Positions 1-9,301 are shown, counted from the stretch's first letter. The stretch: DNA of 64,000 nt from Hamadaea flava (GCF_024172085.1 NZ_JAMZDZ010000001.1:2294001-2358000); one strand, 5' to 3'. Notes: a model not told the origin generated them from the sequence alone. Translations and numbers: made by a program.

Positions 1-561
1 GGCCGGGGCGGCACGAGCATCATGGCGCACGCCCGTTTCGGCTGCCACGTCGACGGCATGACGATCTCCGAGGTGCAGGCCGACTTCGCCAACCAGCAGG
101 CCGTCGAACGCGGCATCGACAGCCACGTCCGGTTCCACCTGCACGACATGCTGCACACCGGGATCGACGACGGCTCGATCAGTGCGGTGTGGACGAACGA
201 GACCACCATGTACGTCGACGTGTTCGACCTGTACCGCGAATTCGCCCGGATCCTGCGCCCCGGCGGCCGCTACGTCAACATCACCGGCTGCTACAACGAC
301 GTGCTGGGCGACAAGTCCGCCGCCGTACGCACCATCGACAGCCACTATCTGTGCAACGTGCACGCCCGCAGCACCTACTTCAAGGCGCTCGCGGCCAACG
401 GACTGGTGCCGGTCAAGGTGGTCGACCTGACCCCGTTGACCATCCCGTACTGGGAACTGCGCATGCAGTCCTCCGTCCGCAGCGGCATCGAGCAGCCGTT
501 CCTGTCCGCCTACCGCGACGGCTCGTTCCAGTACCTCATGATCGTCGCCGAACGGGTCTGA
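1..561 (+). CDS. gppmt: Geranyl diphosphate 2-C-methyltransferase, C-terminal part
   Basis: The frame is open from the first base, so the gene starts upstream of the window; about 186 residues are visible. It begins inside SAM-binding motif I (GRGGTSIMAHARFG) and continues with NETTMYVD, GGRYVNITGC and a C-terminal YRDGSFQYLMIVAERV. This agrees, from memory of the family, with the Streptomyces enzyme that methylates C2 of geranyl diphosphate using S-adenosylmethionine, the first committed step to the earthy odorant 2-methylisoborneol. The partner terpene cyclase (2-methylisoborneol synthase) would be expected just upstream, outside the window. The gene ends in TGA followed by a GC-rich hairpin. 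The in-frame ATG at 22 lies inside motif I and is not the true start. Another SAM methyltransferase of the same subgroup is possible but less likely. Confidence 0.9.
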   Translation, partial: GRGGTSIMAHARFGCHVDGMTISEVQADFANQQAVERGIDSHVRFHLHDMLHTGIDDGSISAVWTNETTMYVDVFDLYREFARILRPGGRYVNITGCYNDVLGDKSAAVRTIDSHYLCNVHARSTYFKALAANGLVPVKVVDLTPLTIPYWELRMQSSVRSGIEQPFLSAYRDGSFQYLMIVAERV

Positions 562-592
562 GCCGGCTGGACGTCCGGCTCGGCTCGACCGC

Positions 593-624
593 GCGTCCGG
601 CTCGGTCGCGGCCGGGCCGGACGC
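593..624. terminator. GC hairpin after the methyltransferase gene
   Basis: Perfect 9-bp arms GCGTCCGGC (593-601) and GCCGGACGC (616-624) enclose a 14-nt GC-rich loop, 32 bases after the stop codon. There is no T-tract, which is usual for actinobacterial hairpin terminators. Confidence 0.5.
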
Positions 625-707
625 CGCCTCGTCACCGGTCGATCACCCGGCGATCACCGTCGAATCCGCCGATTGTCCACGCCGGACACTGTCGTTACCG
701 TGATCGG

Positions 708-2957
708 GTGTTCGGGGAGGCAGCACGGGAACATCGGCGGCGCAGCGCGCTGACCCAAGAGGATCTGGCCGCCAAGACGGGGCTGTCGGTCCGGCACATC
801 CGGGATCTGGAGGCGGGCCGCATCGCGCGGCCCCGGCCGGCGACGATGCTGCTACTGGCCGACGCCTTCGGCCTGTACGGTGCCGAGCGCGACCGGTTCC
901 TCACCGGGGCGCCGGCTCCGGTTCCCTCGTCGGGCGTACCGGCGCAACTGCCGGCCGACGGCTACGGTTTCGTCGGCCGTGCCGACTCGCTGGCCCGGCT
1001 GGACGAGATCCTGGCGCGGTCGGCGGATCAGCCCACCGCGATGGTCCTCGCGACCGTGTCCGGCACCGCTGGCGTGGGCAAGACCACGCTTGCGGTGCAC
1101 TGGGCGCATCGAGTCGCCCGGCACTTCCCCGACGGTCAGCTCTACGTCAATCTGCGCGGCTTCGACCCGACCGGTACGCCGGTGAGCCCGAGCACGGCGC
1201 TGGCCGGGTTCGTCAACGCGCTCACCGGCCCGGGCGACCGGATGCCGACCACTATGGACGAGCAGATCGCCCGCTACCGGAGCCTGCTGAACGGGCGACG
1301 GGTGCTGGTGCTGCTGGACAACGCCGGAGACGCCGGCCAGGTACGCCCGCTCCTGCCGGGCGCGCCGGGGTGCGTCGTCCTCGTCACCAGCCGCGATCAG
1401 CTCCCCGGACTGGTCAGCGTGGACGGCGCGCATCCGATCACGCTCAATCTCCTGACGCCGGACGAGTCCCGCGAACTGCTGACGCGACGGCTCGGCGCGG
1501 ACCGGGTGACCGCCGAGCCGGCCGCGGTCGACGCCATCGTCGGCGCTTCGGCCGGGTTGCCGCTGGCGCTGTCCGTGGTCGCCGCGCGGGCGGCCATCCA
1601 TAGTGGATTCGCACTGACGGAGCTGGCGGCCGACCTGCGTCCGGCGGCCGACCACCTGGATTCTGCTCGGCTGGACGCTTTCGACGGCGGCGAGCCGGTC
1701 ACCGACCTGCGGCTGGTCATGTCGTGGTCGTATCGGACCCTCGACGAGCCGACCGCCCGGCTGTTCCGGCTGCTGAGCGTACATCCGGGACCGGACTTCT
1801 CGGTCGCCGCGGCGGCCAGCCTCGCCGGCATCGCCCCTTCGCAGGCGCGCCGCCGGCTGACCGAGTTGACCAGGGCGCATCTGCTCACCGAGCACCGGCC
1901 CGGCCGGTACACGTGCCACGATCTGCTGCGGGCGTACGCCGCCGAGCTGGCGTCGGAACTGGACACCGCGGCCGATCAGCACGCCGCCCGTTCCCGGGTG
2001 TTCGATCACTACCTGGCTGCCGCGTACGCCGCCGACAAGCTGCTGTATCCGCAACGCGACCGGCTGCCGATCGATCCGCCCGGACCCGGGGTCGCCACGG
2101 TGACCCTGGCTGACCGTGATCACGCGATCGGCTGGTTCGGCGACGAGCACCCGGTGCTGCTGTCAGTGCTGCAAGGGACGGCCGATCACGGGTTCGACCA
2201 GCACACGTGTCATCTGGCCTGGGCCGTCACGACGTACCTGCTTCGACGTGGCTACTGGCAGGACTGGACCAGCAGCCTTCAGGCGGCGTTGGCGGCGACC
2301 GTCCGGCTCGGCGATCACCGGGCCGAGGCGTACGCCCACAATGTGCTCGCCTTCGCCGACATCTCGCTCAGCCGGTACGCCGACGCGCAGCGCCACCTCG
2401 AGCAGGCGTTCGATCGGTATCGGCTGCTCGGCGACCTGGCCGGGCAGGCCCGGGTAGAACTGAACCTCGGCTGGATCTGCGACCAGAACAACCAGCCCGA
2501 GGGCGCCCTCGGCCACGCCCAGGAGGCGTTGCGACTGCATCGGGCGGCCGGGCACGTGACCGGCCAGGCCTTCGCGCTCAACGCCATCGGCTGGTCCCAC
2601 GCTCAACTGGGCGATCACCAAGCCGCGCTCGCCAGCTGCGAACAGGCACTGGCCCTGTTCGTCTCCGCCGACAATCTGCTGGGGCAGGCGATCACCTGGG
2701 GCAGCACCGGTCACGCCCACCTCGAACTCGGGGCCACGACGGAAGCCGTCCGCTCCTACGAACACGCCGTACGCCTCCGCCGGGAGATCGGTGACCGGCA
2801 GCTGGAGGCGGAGGCCCTCGGGCTGCTCGGCGACGCCCACGCGGCCGCCGGTGATCCCGCGTCGGCCCAGGCCGCCTGGCGGCAGGCGCTGGACATCCTG
2901 GTGTCCCTCGGTGCCGACACCGGCAAGATCCAGGCGAAGCTCGCCGCCGCGAACTGA
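708..2957 (+). CDS. XRE-type HTH / NB-ARC / TPR transcriptional regulator
   Basis: A 749-residue protein if GTG 708 is used. That start places the helix-turn-helix at the N-terminus (LTQEDLAAKTGLSVRHIRDL, about residues 15-34); the frame is open further upstream but there it overlaps the methyltransferase gene. A STAND-type NTPase follows, with Walker A GTAGVGKTT near residue 119 and Walker B VLVLLDNAGD near 202. The last 250 residues are tetratricopeptide-like repeats (for example ALGHAQEALRLHRAAG and ALASCEQALALFVSADN). The family resembles the AfsR group of actinobacterial regulators but carries an XRE-type instead of an OmpR/SARP-type DNA-binding domain. Such proteins often act as nucleotide-gated activators of nearby biosynthetic genes. 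Its position directly after the 2-methylisoborneol-type gene makes that locus a candidate target, which is inference. Confidence 0.85.
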   Translation: MFGEAAREHRRRSALTQEDLAAKTGLSVRHIRDLEAGRIARPRPATMLLLADAFGLYGAERDRFLTGAPAPVPSSGVPAQLPADGYGFVGRADSLARLDEILARSADQPTAMVLATVSGTAGVGKTTLAVHWAHRVARHFPDGQLYVNLRGFDPTGTPVSPSTALAGFVNALTGPGDRMPTTMDEQIARYRSLLNGRRVLVLLDNAGDAGQVRPLLPGAPGCVVLVTSRDQLPGLVSVDGAHPITLNLLTPDESRELLTRRLGADRVTAEPAAVDAIVGASAGLPLALSVVAARAAIHSGFALTELAADLRPAADHLDSARLDAFDGGEPVTDLRLVMSWSYRTLDEPTARLFRLLSVHPGPDFSVAAAASLAGIAPSQARRRLTELTRAHLLTEHRPGRYTCHDLLRAYAAELASELDTAADQHAARSRVFDHYLAAAYAADKLLYPQRDRLPIDPPGPGVATVTLADRDHAIGWFGDEHPVLLSVLQGTADHGFDQHTCHLAWAVTTYLLRRGYWQDWTSSLQAALAATVRLGDHRAEAYAHNVLAFADISLSRYADAQRHLEQAFDRYRLLGDLAGQARVELNLGWICDQNNQPEGALGHAQEALRLHRAAGHVTGQAFALNAIGWSHAQLGDHQAALASCEQALALFVSADNLLGQAITWGSTGHAHLELGATTEAVRSYEHAVRLRREIGDRQLEAEALGLLGDAHAAAGDPASAQAAWRQALDILVSLGADTGKIQAKLAAAN

Positions 2958-3135
2958 GCCTCCCCGAAGAGGACCAGCTCGCCCTGAACCGGGCGAACCC
3001 AGGCGGCCGGTGGAAAGTGCCGGTCAATCTCCGGTCGACCTCCTGTCCACGATGATCTATGGACGAAACGATGGTGAGGCAAGCCCGCGCCGCAGCGTCG
3101 CGCGCGCACTCCGCACCGACCCCTGGGGGTTCTCC

Positions 3136-3585
3136 TTGCTGCAACGTCTCCTCCGCCTGACCGTCGCCGGTCTGATCGCCGCCACCGGCACGGTCGCGGT
3201 CGCCCAGCCGGCCGAGGCCGCCCTGCCGCACTGCAACGGCGCGGGCGTCTACACCTCGACCTGGTCCGGCGCTCCCGGCGCGACGGCCTGGATTCCGGCG
3301 TACGTCACCAGCACGTTCAACTTCAACTGCCTGCTCATCCGGGGCGACCACAACTCGGGAGTCGGCGAGCTGCAGCGCACGCTGTCGGGCATCTACGGGC
3401 AGAACCTCGGCCCGAACGGAGTCGACAACGACTTCGGCGGCTACACGCAGACGGCGCTGCGCAACGTCCAGTCGGCTCTCGGCATCGGGGTCGACGGCGA
3501 GTACGGGCCGCAGAGCCGCGACCACATCTGCTGGCGGTGGACCGGCAGTAACAACTCGTGCATCTGGCTCAACAACAACCACTGA
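3136..3585 (+). CDS. Small secreted peptidoglycan-binding-like protein
   Basis: From TTG 3136 this encodes 149 residues: a short basic n-region (LLQRLLR), a hydrophobic stretch, and a likely signal-peptidase site after AQPAEA. The mature part has four Cys and a segment (GELQRTLSGIYGQN, then GGYTQTALRNVQSALGIGVDGEYGPQSRD) resembling the PG_binding_1 fold, which binds cell-wall peptidoglycan. A longer in-frame start at ATG 3052 would give a 34-residue n-region and has no ribosome-binding site; TTG has a GGGGG run 6 bases upstream. The start is therefore uncertain. No catalytic domain is present, so a wall-binding or inhibitor role is inference. A perfect palindrome follows the stop codon. Confidence 0.65.
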   Translation: MLQRLLRLTVAGLIAATGTVAVAQPAEAALPHCNGAGVYTSTWSGAPGATAWIPAYVTSTFNFNCLLIRGDHNSGVGELQRTLSGIYGQNLGPNGVDNDFGGYTQTALRNVQSALGIGVDGEYGPQSRDHICWRWTGSNNSCIWLNNNH

Positions 3586-3594
3586 TCGGGGGGT

Positions 3595-3622
3595 GTCCGG
3601 CTCGGCCGCGGCCGAGCCGGAC
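3595..3622. terminator. Perfect 28-nt palindrome between convergent genes
   Basis: Positions 3595-3622 equal their own reverse complement (start GTCCGGCTCGG, end CCGAGCCGGAC). It sits exactly between the stop codons of the secreted protein (3585) and the convergent membrane protein (3624), so it can terminate transcription from both sides. Confidence 0.6.
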
Positions 3623-3623
3623 G

Positions 3624-4199
3624 CTATCCATGCGAGGGCGGGCGCCGCGTCAGGTGGACGGCGAAGCCGACGAGCCACACCACGCAGGCGACCAGCCCCA
3701 GCCGTTCCAGCACACCGGTCATCGCCCCGCGCCCGACCGCGACGATTCCGATGGCGGTCGCGGCGAGCAGCGGCCAGGTCACGAAGACGGCGATCCTGGA
3801 GAAGCGGCTGCCCCGCCAAGCTGCGGCGAGCATGGCCAACGCGCAGAGTCCGACGCCGAGGATGCTGGTCGTGGCGTGCAGGAGGTCTTGTGCCGTGCTC
3901 TGCTCGTAGGGCGGTAGCGGGCAGCCGGGCGTACAGGTGACCGAGCCGGACAGCGCGATCATCGGCACGGCGACGGCCAGCGGCAGCGCAACGATCGACC
4001 TGGTCACCCAGGCGAGCAGCCCGGCGGTCAGGGCCAGGCCGTAGATGCCCAGCCGATACGACGCCGGGTGCGGCTGCCCCGGGACGCCCGAAGCGCTCAC
4101 ATAGTCGTCCAAGGCTCCGGGTGCTACCGCCCGGACGAGCAGCAGTCCGCTGATCGCCCCGAGCACGGCGGCCGTGGCGGCCACGGCACGCGATGCCAT
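3624..4199 (-). CDS. Six-helix membrane protein, DUF998-like
   Basis: From ATG 4199 this encodes 191 residues with about six hydrophobic helices and a loop with two Cys (TCTPGCPLPPYE). The arrangement recalls the DUF998 family of actinobacterial membrane proteins of unknown function, with moderate certainty. An in-frame GTG at 4241 would add 14 residues (QARGVGRWRYRRI) and lies only 4 nt from a TACTGT -10 box, so a leaderless longer form cannot be excluded. It is divergent from the CDF exporter and shares its palindromic promoter, suggesting joint regulation. No enzymatic motif is seen. Confidence 0.6.
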   Translation of the reverse strand: MASRAVAATAAVLGAISGLLLVRAVAPGALDDYVSASGVPGQPHPASYRLGIYGLALTAGLLAWVTRSIVALPLAVAVPMIALSGSVTCTPGCPLPPYEQSTAQDLLHATTSILGVGLCALAMLAAAWRGSRFSRIAVFVTWPLLAATAIGIVAVGRGAMTGVLERLGLVACVVWLVGFAVHLTRRPPSHG

Positions 4200-4243
4200 G
4201 ATCCGACGATATCGCCACCGGCCGACACCCCTGGCCTGCACGG

Positions 4244-4271
4244 CAACAGTACACGTTCTGATGTACCGTTG
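4244..4271. promoter_or_regulatory. Palindromic operator with back-to-back -10 boxes
   Basis: Arms CAACAGTACA (4244-4253) and TGTACCGTTG (4262-4271) match at 9 of 10 positions around an 8-bp spacer. The right arm holds TACCGT (4264-4269), a TAnnnT -10 box 7 nt before the GTG of the CDF gene. The left arm read on the minus strand holds TACTGT (4251-4246), pointing at the divergent gene. A dimeric repressor bound here would block both promoters. Confidence 0.6.
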
Positions 4272-4276
4272 GTGTC

Positions 4277-5257
4277 GTGACGAACCGGCACGACCACGAT
4301 ACGGACGGCCACAGCCACAGCCACGGTGTCTCCGTCGACGCCGACCGACGCTGGCTGACGATCGCGCTCGCCCTCATCGGCGGTTTCATGGCCGTCGAGG
4401 TCGTCATCGGCGTCATCGCCCAGTCCCTGGCGTTGATCTCCGACGCCGCGCACATGCTGACCGACGCGGTGTCGATCGTCCTCGCGCTGATCGCGATCCG
4501 CCTCGCCGCACGCCCGGCCAAAGGCCACTACACGTACGGCCTCAAGCGCGCCGAGATCCTGTCCGCGCAAGCCAACGGGCTCACCCTGCTACTGCTGGCC
4601 GCGTGGCTGGCCTACGAGGCCATCCGGCGACTGATCAACCCGCCCGAGGTCCACGGCTGGCTCGTCGTGGTCACCGCACTGGCCGGGGTCGCGATCAACA
4701 TCGCGGCCTCGTGGGCCATCAGCAAGGCCAACCGCTCCAGCCTCAACGTCGAGGGCGCGTTCCAGCACATCCTCAACGACTTGTACGCCTTCATCGCGAC
4801 CGCCATCGCCGGTCTGATCATGGTGTTCACCGGGTTCGACCGCGCCGACGCCATCGCCTCCCTCATCGTGGTCGCCCTGATGCTCAAGGCCGGCGTCGGC
4901 CTGCTACGTGACTCGGGTCGCATCCTGCTCGAAGCCGCACCGGCCGGCCTGCACCCCGATCAGATCGGCGACCTGCTGGCGAACCAGAACGGCGTCACCG
5001 AGGTCCACGACCTGCACGTGTGGACCATCACCTCCGGCCAGCCGGCGCTGTCGGCGCACGTGCTCGTCGACCGCGAACTCGACTGCCACCAGGTACGCCT
5101 GGACCTCGAAGGGCTCCTGCGCGACCGCTATGACCTGACGCACACGACGTTGCAGGTCGACCACGTCACGGACGCGCTGTTGCAGATCGAACCGCGTACC
5201 GATCACTGTGAGGACGCGCACGGTCCGGCGCACACCCGCACCGAACACCCACACTGA
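4277..5257 (+). CDS. Cation diffusion facilitator (ZitB/CzcD-type zinc exporter)
   Basis: A 326-residue inner-membrane proton antiporter expected to export Zn2+ and similar divalent cations from the cytoplasm. The metal site is visible as HxxxD in helix 2 (SDAAHMLTD, His59/Asp63) and again in helix 5 (FQHILND, His164/Asp168), the pattern associated with zinc/cadmium selectivity. His-rich segments occur at both ends (DGHSHSHG near the N-terminus, RTEHPH at the C-terminus), as in CzcD and ZitB. The cytoplasmic C-terminal domain (about 215-300) has the ferredoxin-like CDF fold. GTG 4277 lies 7 nt downstream of TACCGT, so the mRNA is probably leaderless, and the promoter overlaps a palindrome that a metal-responsive repressor could bind. 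No repressor gene is adjacent. Confidence 0.9.
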   Translation: MTNRHDHDTDGHSHSHGVSVDADRRWLTIALALIGGFMAVEVVIGVIAQSLALISDAAHMLTDAVSIVLALIAIRLAARPAKGHYTYGLKRAEILSAQANGLTLLLLAAWLAYEAIRRLINPPEVHGWLVVVTALAGVAINIAASWAISKANRSSLNVEGAFQHILNDLYAFIATAIAGLIMVFTGFDRADAIASLIVVALMLKAGVGLLRDSGRILLEAAPAGLHPDQIGDLLANQNGVTEVHDLHVWTITSGQPALSAHVLVDRELDCHQVRLDLEGLLRDRYDLTHTTLQVDHVTDALLQIEPRTDHCEDAHGPAHTRTEHPH

Positions 5258-5266
5258 CGGGCGGGC

Positions 5267-8200
5267 TCAGGCGCGGGCGGTGGCGATCGCCCGGCTGAGC
5301 GCCTCGACGATGCGTGGCCCGCGCCGGGTGAAGCCCAGCCGCACCATGGCCTCGTTGAGCACGTCGTCCTCGGTACGCAGCCGCCCGTCGCTCTCGATCC
5401 ACCGCATGAGGCCCACCAGCGTGGTCTGGGTGTACTCGGTGATGGGCAGGCCCGGGGTGACCTCTGGCGGCTCCCCCGCCCGGGTCGGGACGGCGATCGG
5501 CTGCACCAGCGGGGCCAGCGACGGGTCCTCGATGCCGGCCAGCGCGTCCCGGTACGCCTCGACGGCGCGGGCGATCTCGGCGTCGCGCCGGTGGAACCAG
5601 TCGGTCGACCAGATCCGGTGGAACCGCCAGCCGAGCCGTTCCAGGTGGTCCGACCGCAGCCGGTCGCGGTCGCGGGCGGTCGGCGACGAGTGGTAGGTCG
5701 CGCCGTCGGCCTCGATCGCCAGCACCATGCGGTTCGGGTCGTCGGGGTGGGTGGCGGCGAAGTCGATCCGGTGCCCGCCCACGCCGTACTGGGGGACGAG
5801 CGGGATGCCGGCCTCGGTCAGCCGGGCCAGGACGTCGGCCTCGAACGGATTCGCCGGTACGCCACCGGTCACGCCCGGCGCCGCGCCGATGCCTTCGGCG
5901 TACTGGAGGTAGGCGCGCAGGAGACGAGCCCCGTCGGCGCGCAGCCGCTGCGGATCCAGGTCGTGCGCCGAGAACGAGGAGACCACCGTCATGCGCCGCT
6001 TCGCCCGGGTGATGGCGACGTTGAGCCGCCGCTGCCCGCCCTGCATGTTCAGCGGGCCGAACCGGTAGAGCATGCGCCCGTCGGGGCCGGGGCCGTAGCC
6101 GACGGACAGGATGACGGCGTCACGCTCGTCGCCCTGCACCCGTTCGATGTTCTTGATGAAGAACGGCTCGGCGCCCTTCTCGGTGAAGAACCGGTGCAGG
6201 TACGAGCGGCTGGCCAGGGCGCGCCGCAACGCCGCGTCGATGCGGTCGGCGTGCTTGATGCCCATCGTAATGACGCCGAGGGACTCCTCGGGCCGGGTCT
6301 CGAAGTGCTCGAGGATCAGCTCGACGACTCTGTCCACCTCGGCCGACGCGCTCTCCAGCGCGACTTCGGAGGTCCGGCTGGTGTGCACGGGCGGCACGAG
6401 GATGTGGCGCAGCGTCGGCCCCGCCACCCCGCCGGGGAAGGTCACCAGCTCGTTGCCGTGCGGGGCGTAGATCTGGGCGTTGGAGAAGGCGATCAGGCGC
6501 TCGTCGCGACTGCGGTAGTGCCACGCCAGGTGGGTCACCTGCGGCAGCGGCAGCACGCTGGAGAACGCCTGCAGCAACGACTCCACGTCGTCGGTGTACG
6601 CCTCCTCGTCCTGATCGGACAGCTCGGTCTCGCTGTCCACCTTGTCGAAGAAGGCGGTCGGCGGCAGCTGGTGCTCGTCGCCGGCGACGACGAGCTGCCG
6701 CCCCCGCATGACGGCGGTGATCCCGTCGACCGGCAGCACCTGGCTCGCCTCGTCGAAGATCACCACGTCGAACAGCCGCTGAGCCGGCAGGACCTGGCTG
6801 ACCAGCAGCGGGCTCATCGCCCAGACCGGTTTGATCGCCAGCAACGCGTGCGGCGCCTTCTCGAACAGGTGCCGGATCGGCAGGTGCCGCGCCTTCTTCA
6901 CCGCCTCGCGACGGACCAGGTCTTGCTCGTCCTTGTGTCCGTCCAGGACGGCGACCAGGTGCGCGGCGGCGGCGCGGCGTACGCGGGCCGGGGTGGTGGT
7001 GATGTGCTCGGCGTCGGCCGCCTGGAACTGCTCGGCCGCGGCGTGCAGCTGATCGCCGTCGAACCCCCGCAGCCGGGGATCACCGGCCCGGATGTGGTCC
7101 AGGACGCTGGTCAGCCAGGCGTGATCGAAGGCGCGCACGGCCAGCTCCGGCCCCGCCTGCCGGGCCGTCAGCTCGTCGAGCAGCCGATCGGCGCGCCACT
7201 GCCGCAGCTCCGCGGCCAGGCCGTTACGGCGTACCGCCCGGTCGAGGCCGTGGGAGTCGGCCGCGAGCGCGTCGGCCTGCCAGTGCAGCTGGTCAAGCGG
7301 GGTGTCCGGGCGCATCACCGGCACCGCGGCCACATCCCGCGCCGTGTCCTCCAAGGCGGACAGCGCGGCCTGGGTCACGGTGGACCCGCGCGGCGCGCGT
7401 CCGTCCACACTCGCCTCACGCCAGCGCCGGCTCACCTCGATCACGTCGGCCATCGCCTGGTGCAGGTCACGCTTGGAAGGCTTGCCCCGCAGCCACAGCG
7501 CGCTCGCGTCCTTGCGGGCGGCGCGGCGTTGCGACCAGCTCAAGCTCACCTCATGAGTACGCCGGAAGGCGCGGTCGCCGCTGGCTGCCCACCAGGTGTC
7601 GACCGGCCCGGAGAACACCTCGGGACGCAGCCGGGCGAGCACCGACTCGGTGTCGGCGAGCGTGCCCAGCATCGTCCGCGCCTCGTCGAGAGTGGATGGT
7701 GGACGCAGCCCGCACTCGGCGGCCGCCTGCGCGACCAGGCGACGCAGTTCGGGCAGCCGCCGCTGGGCCAGTTCGGTCACCGCGTGCATCGCCGCCCGGG
7801 CCTGCGTGGGATCCGTCGTCGTGACGGCATCCCAGGCGCCGGTCCGCAGCGCCGGGTCGAACAACCCCAAGCGCGCCGCCTCGGCGACGCCGTCGCGCAA
7901 CCGGTCGGCTTGTTGCCGGTCCAAGGCCAGCAACCCTTCTGCGTACCACCTGGTGGGAGTGACCGCCTCCGGACCGAGACCGAGCAGCCGGGCCTGGGCC
8001 TCGAAGACCGAGACGTCCCACGGAGCGTGCCGGCGGTGCATCGCGGTGTTGTGCGCGACCATCTGATCGCGCCGCGCGACGAGCGTGGCGCCGAGGTCGG
8101 CGAGCTGGGGCTGGTGCTCCTCGGTGAGCCGCAGCAGCCGCGCGTGCAGCGACTCGGCCAGGTCCCGACGGCTCGTCGTGCCGCCGTGCAGGTTCTGCAC

Positions 8201-9301
8201 CAGATCGTCGAGGCCGACAGCCCGCAGACGGTCGACCACGGCGTCGATCGCGGCCCGTTTCTCGGCGACGAACAGCGCGGTCTGGCCGCGCGCGGCGAGC
8301 GTGGCGATGAGGTTGGCGATGGTCTGGGACTTGCCGGTGCCCGGCGGGCCTTTGACCACCAGATGCTGCCCGGCCACCACGGCATTGATCGCGCGGCTCT
8401 GCGACGAGTCGGCGTCGAGCACGAGGAACTCGTCGCGCAGCGGCATGGTGTCCGGCGCGGTGACCTCGACCCGGTCGCCGCCGGCCAGCTCCCGCGCGGC
8501 CGAGGTGTCCCCCGCCAGCGCGGCGACCACGTCGCTGACGGCGAGCAGCCCGGCCGACTGCTGGATGTCCTGCACCATCGGCAGCTTCTCGTAGACGAAG
8601 GTGCCGACGACGCGATCGGGCGAGACCGCGAACCCCGGTACGCGCGAAGCCAGTTTCGCCAGCGTTTCGAGGGCCTGCTCGGCTTCCTGCTCCGGCGACG
8701 CGCCTTCGGCGCCGATCAGCACCTCGTCCGCGGACACCTGTACGCCGAAGTCGTGCCCGAGCCGGTGCAGCAACACCGGATTGACCTCGGCCTCGCCGGT
8801 CACGCGGAGGGTGAAGTCGGCCTCGATCGCCGAGGTCGCGGTGACCCGCAGCGGGTACAGCAGCACCGGCGAACGCGGCGCGCGGTCGGCCTCGCGCCAG
8901 GTGGCCATCCCGACTGCGAGGTATCCGGCGTCCAGACCCCGCTCTTCCGACAATTCACGCATCTTCGTGCGGATGGTGCGTACGCGACGCATCGCGTCGG
9001 CCCGCGCATCCGGTTCCCGGAACAGGTCCCCGACCGTCCGCCCCTGCCCGCTGAGCAGGGCGGTCACCGCCGCCGAGTCGGCCTGCGCCAGGTTGAGCGT
9101 GCCGGACTTGAGATCGCGGTAATAGATCAGCCGGTTCGCACCGGACATGTCGATCAGCGAATCCGCCCAGCGGCGGGCGGTCAACCGGATCCGCCGGGCA
9201 CGAGGCGACTCCCCCGGCTGATCTGTCGAGGTCAGCGGGTCGAGTGGATCAAGCGGCGCGTCCGGCGGCACCTGTCGATTCTGCCACGGCTCGTCCAGCA
9301 C
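5267..9301 (-). CDS. DUF4011 / SF1 helicase / Vsr-type nuclease / DUF3320 protein (Hhe-like)
   Basis: From GTG 9301 (AAGGG 7 nt upstream; 35 nt after the previous stop) this encodes 1,344 residues. Domains in order: a DUF4011-like region (SLIDMSGANRLIYYRD near residue 50); an SF1 Upf1-like helicase with Walker A KGPPGTGKSQT near 317, Walker B FDEASQVLPVDG near 847, GDEHQLPPT, WHYRSRDE and LNVAITRAKRR; a Vsr/DUF559-type nuclease fold near 1165-1245 (HRIDFAA, AIEADGATYHSS, LERLGWRFHRIWS); and a DUF3320-like C-terminus. This is the domain order of HheA, reported as an anti-phage protein in systematic defence screens. The nuclease presumably cuts DNA and the helicase consumes ATP. It is last in a three-gene unit whose other members look like glycan or methyl-transfer genes, which is unusual for Hhe. 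Confidence 0.85.
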   Translation of the reverse strand: MLDEPWQNRQVPPDAPLDPLDPLTSTDQPGESPRARRIRLTARRWADSLIDMSGANRLIYYRDLKSGTLNLAQADSAAVTALLSGQGRTVGDLFREPDARADAMRRVRTIRTKMRELSEERGLDAGYLAVGMATWREADRAPRSPVLLYPLRVTATSAIEADFTLRVTGEAEVNPVLLHRLGHDFGVQVSADEVLIGAEGASPEQEAEQALETLAKLASRVPGFAVSPDRVVGTFVYEKLPMVQDIQQSAGLLAVSDVVAALAGDTSAARELAGGDRVEVTAPDTMPLRDEFLVLDADSSQSRAINAVVAGQHLVVKGPPGTGKSQTIANLIATLAARGQTALFVAEKRAAIDAVVDRLRAVGLDDLVQNLHGGTTSRRDLAESLHARLLRLTEEHQPQLADLGATLVARRDQMVAHNTAMHRRHAPWDVSVFEAQARLLGLGPEAVTPTRWYAEGLLALDRQQADRLRDGVAEAARLGLFDPALRTGAWDAVTTTDPTQARAAMHAVTELAQRRLPELRRLVAQAAAECGLRPPSTLDEARTMLGTLADTESVLARLRPEVFSGPVDTWWAASGDRAFRRTHEVSLSWSQRRAARKDASALWLRGKPSKRDLHQAMADVIEVSRRWREASVDGRAPRGSTVTQAALSALEDTARDVAAVPVMRPDTPLDQLHWQADALAADSHGLDRAVRRNGLAAELRQWRADRLLDELTARQAGPELAVRAFDHAWLTSVLDHIRAGDPRLRGFDGDQLHAAAEQFQAADAEHITTTPARVRRAAAAHLVAVLDGHKDEQDLVRREAVKKARHLPIRHLFEKAPHALLAIKPVWAMSPLLVSQVLPAQRLFDVVIFDEASQVLPVDGITAVMRGRQLVVAGDEHQLPPTAFFDKVDSETELSDQDEEAYTDDVESLLQAFSSVLPLPQVTHLAWHYRSRDERLIAFSNAQIYAPHGNELVTFPGGVAGPTLRHILVPPVHTSRTSEVALESASAEVDRVVELILEHFETRPEESLGVITMGIKHADRIDAALRRALASRSYLHRFFTEKGAEPFFIKNIERVQGDERDAVILSVGYGPGPDGRMLYRFGPLNMQGGQRRLNVAITRAKRRMTVVSSFSAHDLDPQRLRADGARLLRAYLQYAEGIGAAPGVTGGVPANPFEADVLARLTEAGIPLVPQYGVGGHRIDFAATHPDDPNRMVLAIEADGATYHSSPTARDRDRLRSDHLERLGWRFHRIWSTDWFHRRDAEIARAVEAYRDALAGIEDPSLAPLVQPIAVPTRAGEPPEVTPGLPITEYTQTTLVGLMRWIESDGRLRTEDDVLNEAMVRLGFTRRGPRIVEALSRAIATARA

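Noticed and set aside
2791-3135. Upstream extension of the peptidoglycan-binding-like gene
   Set aside because: This part of the frame overlaps the end of the NB-ARC/TPR gene and would put 100 basic residues before the signal peptide.
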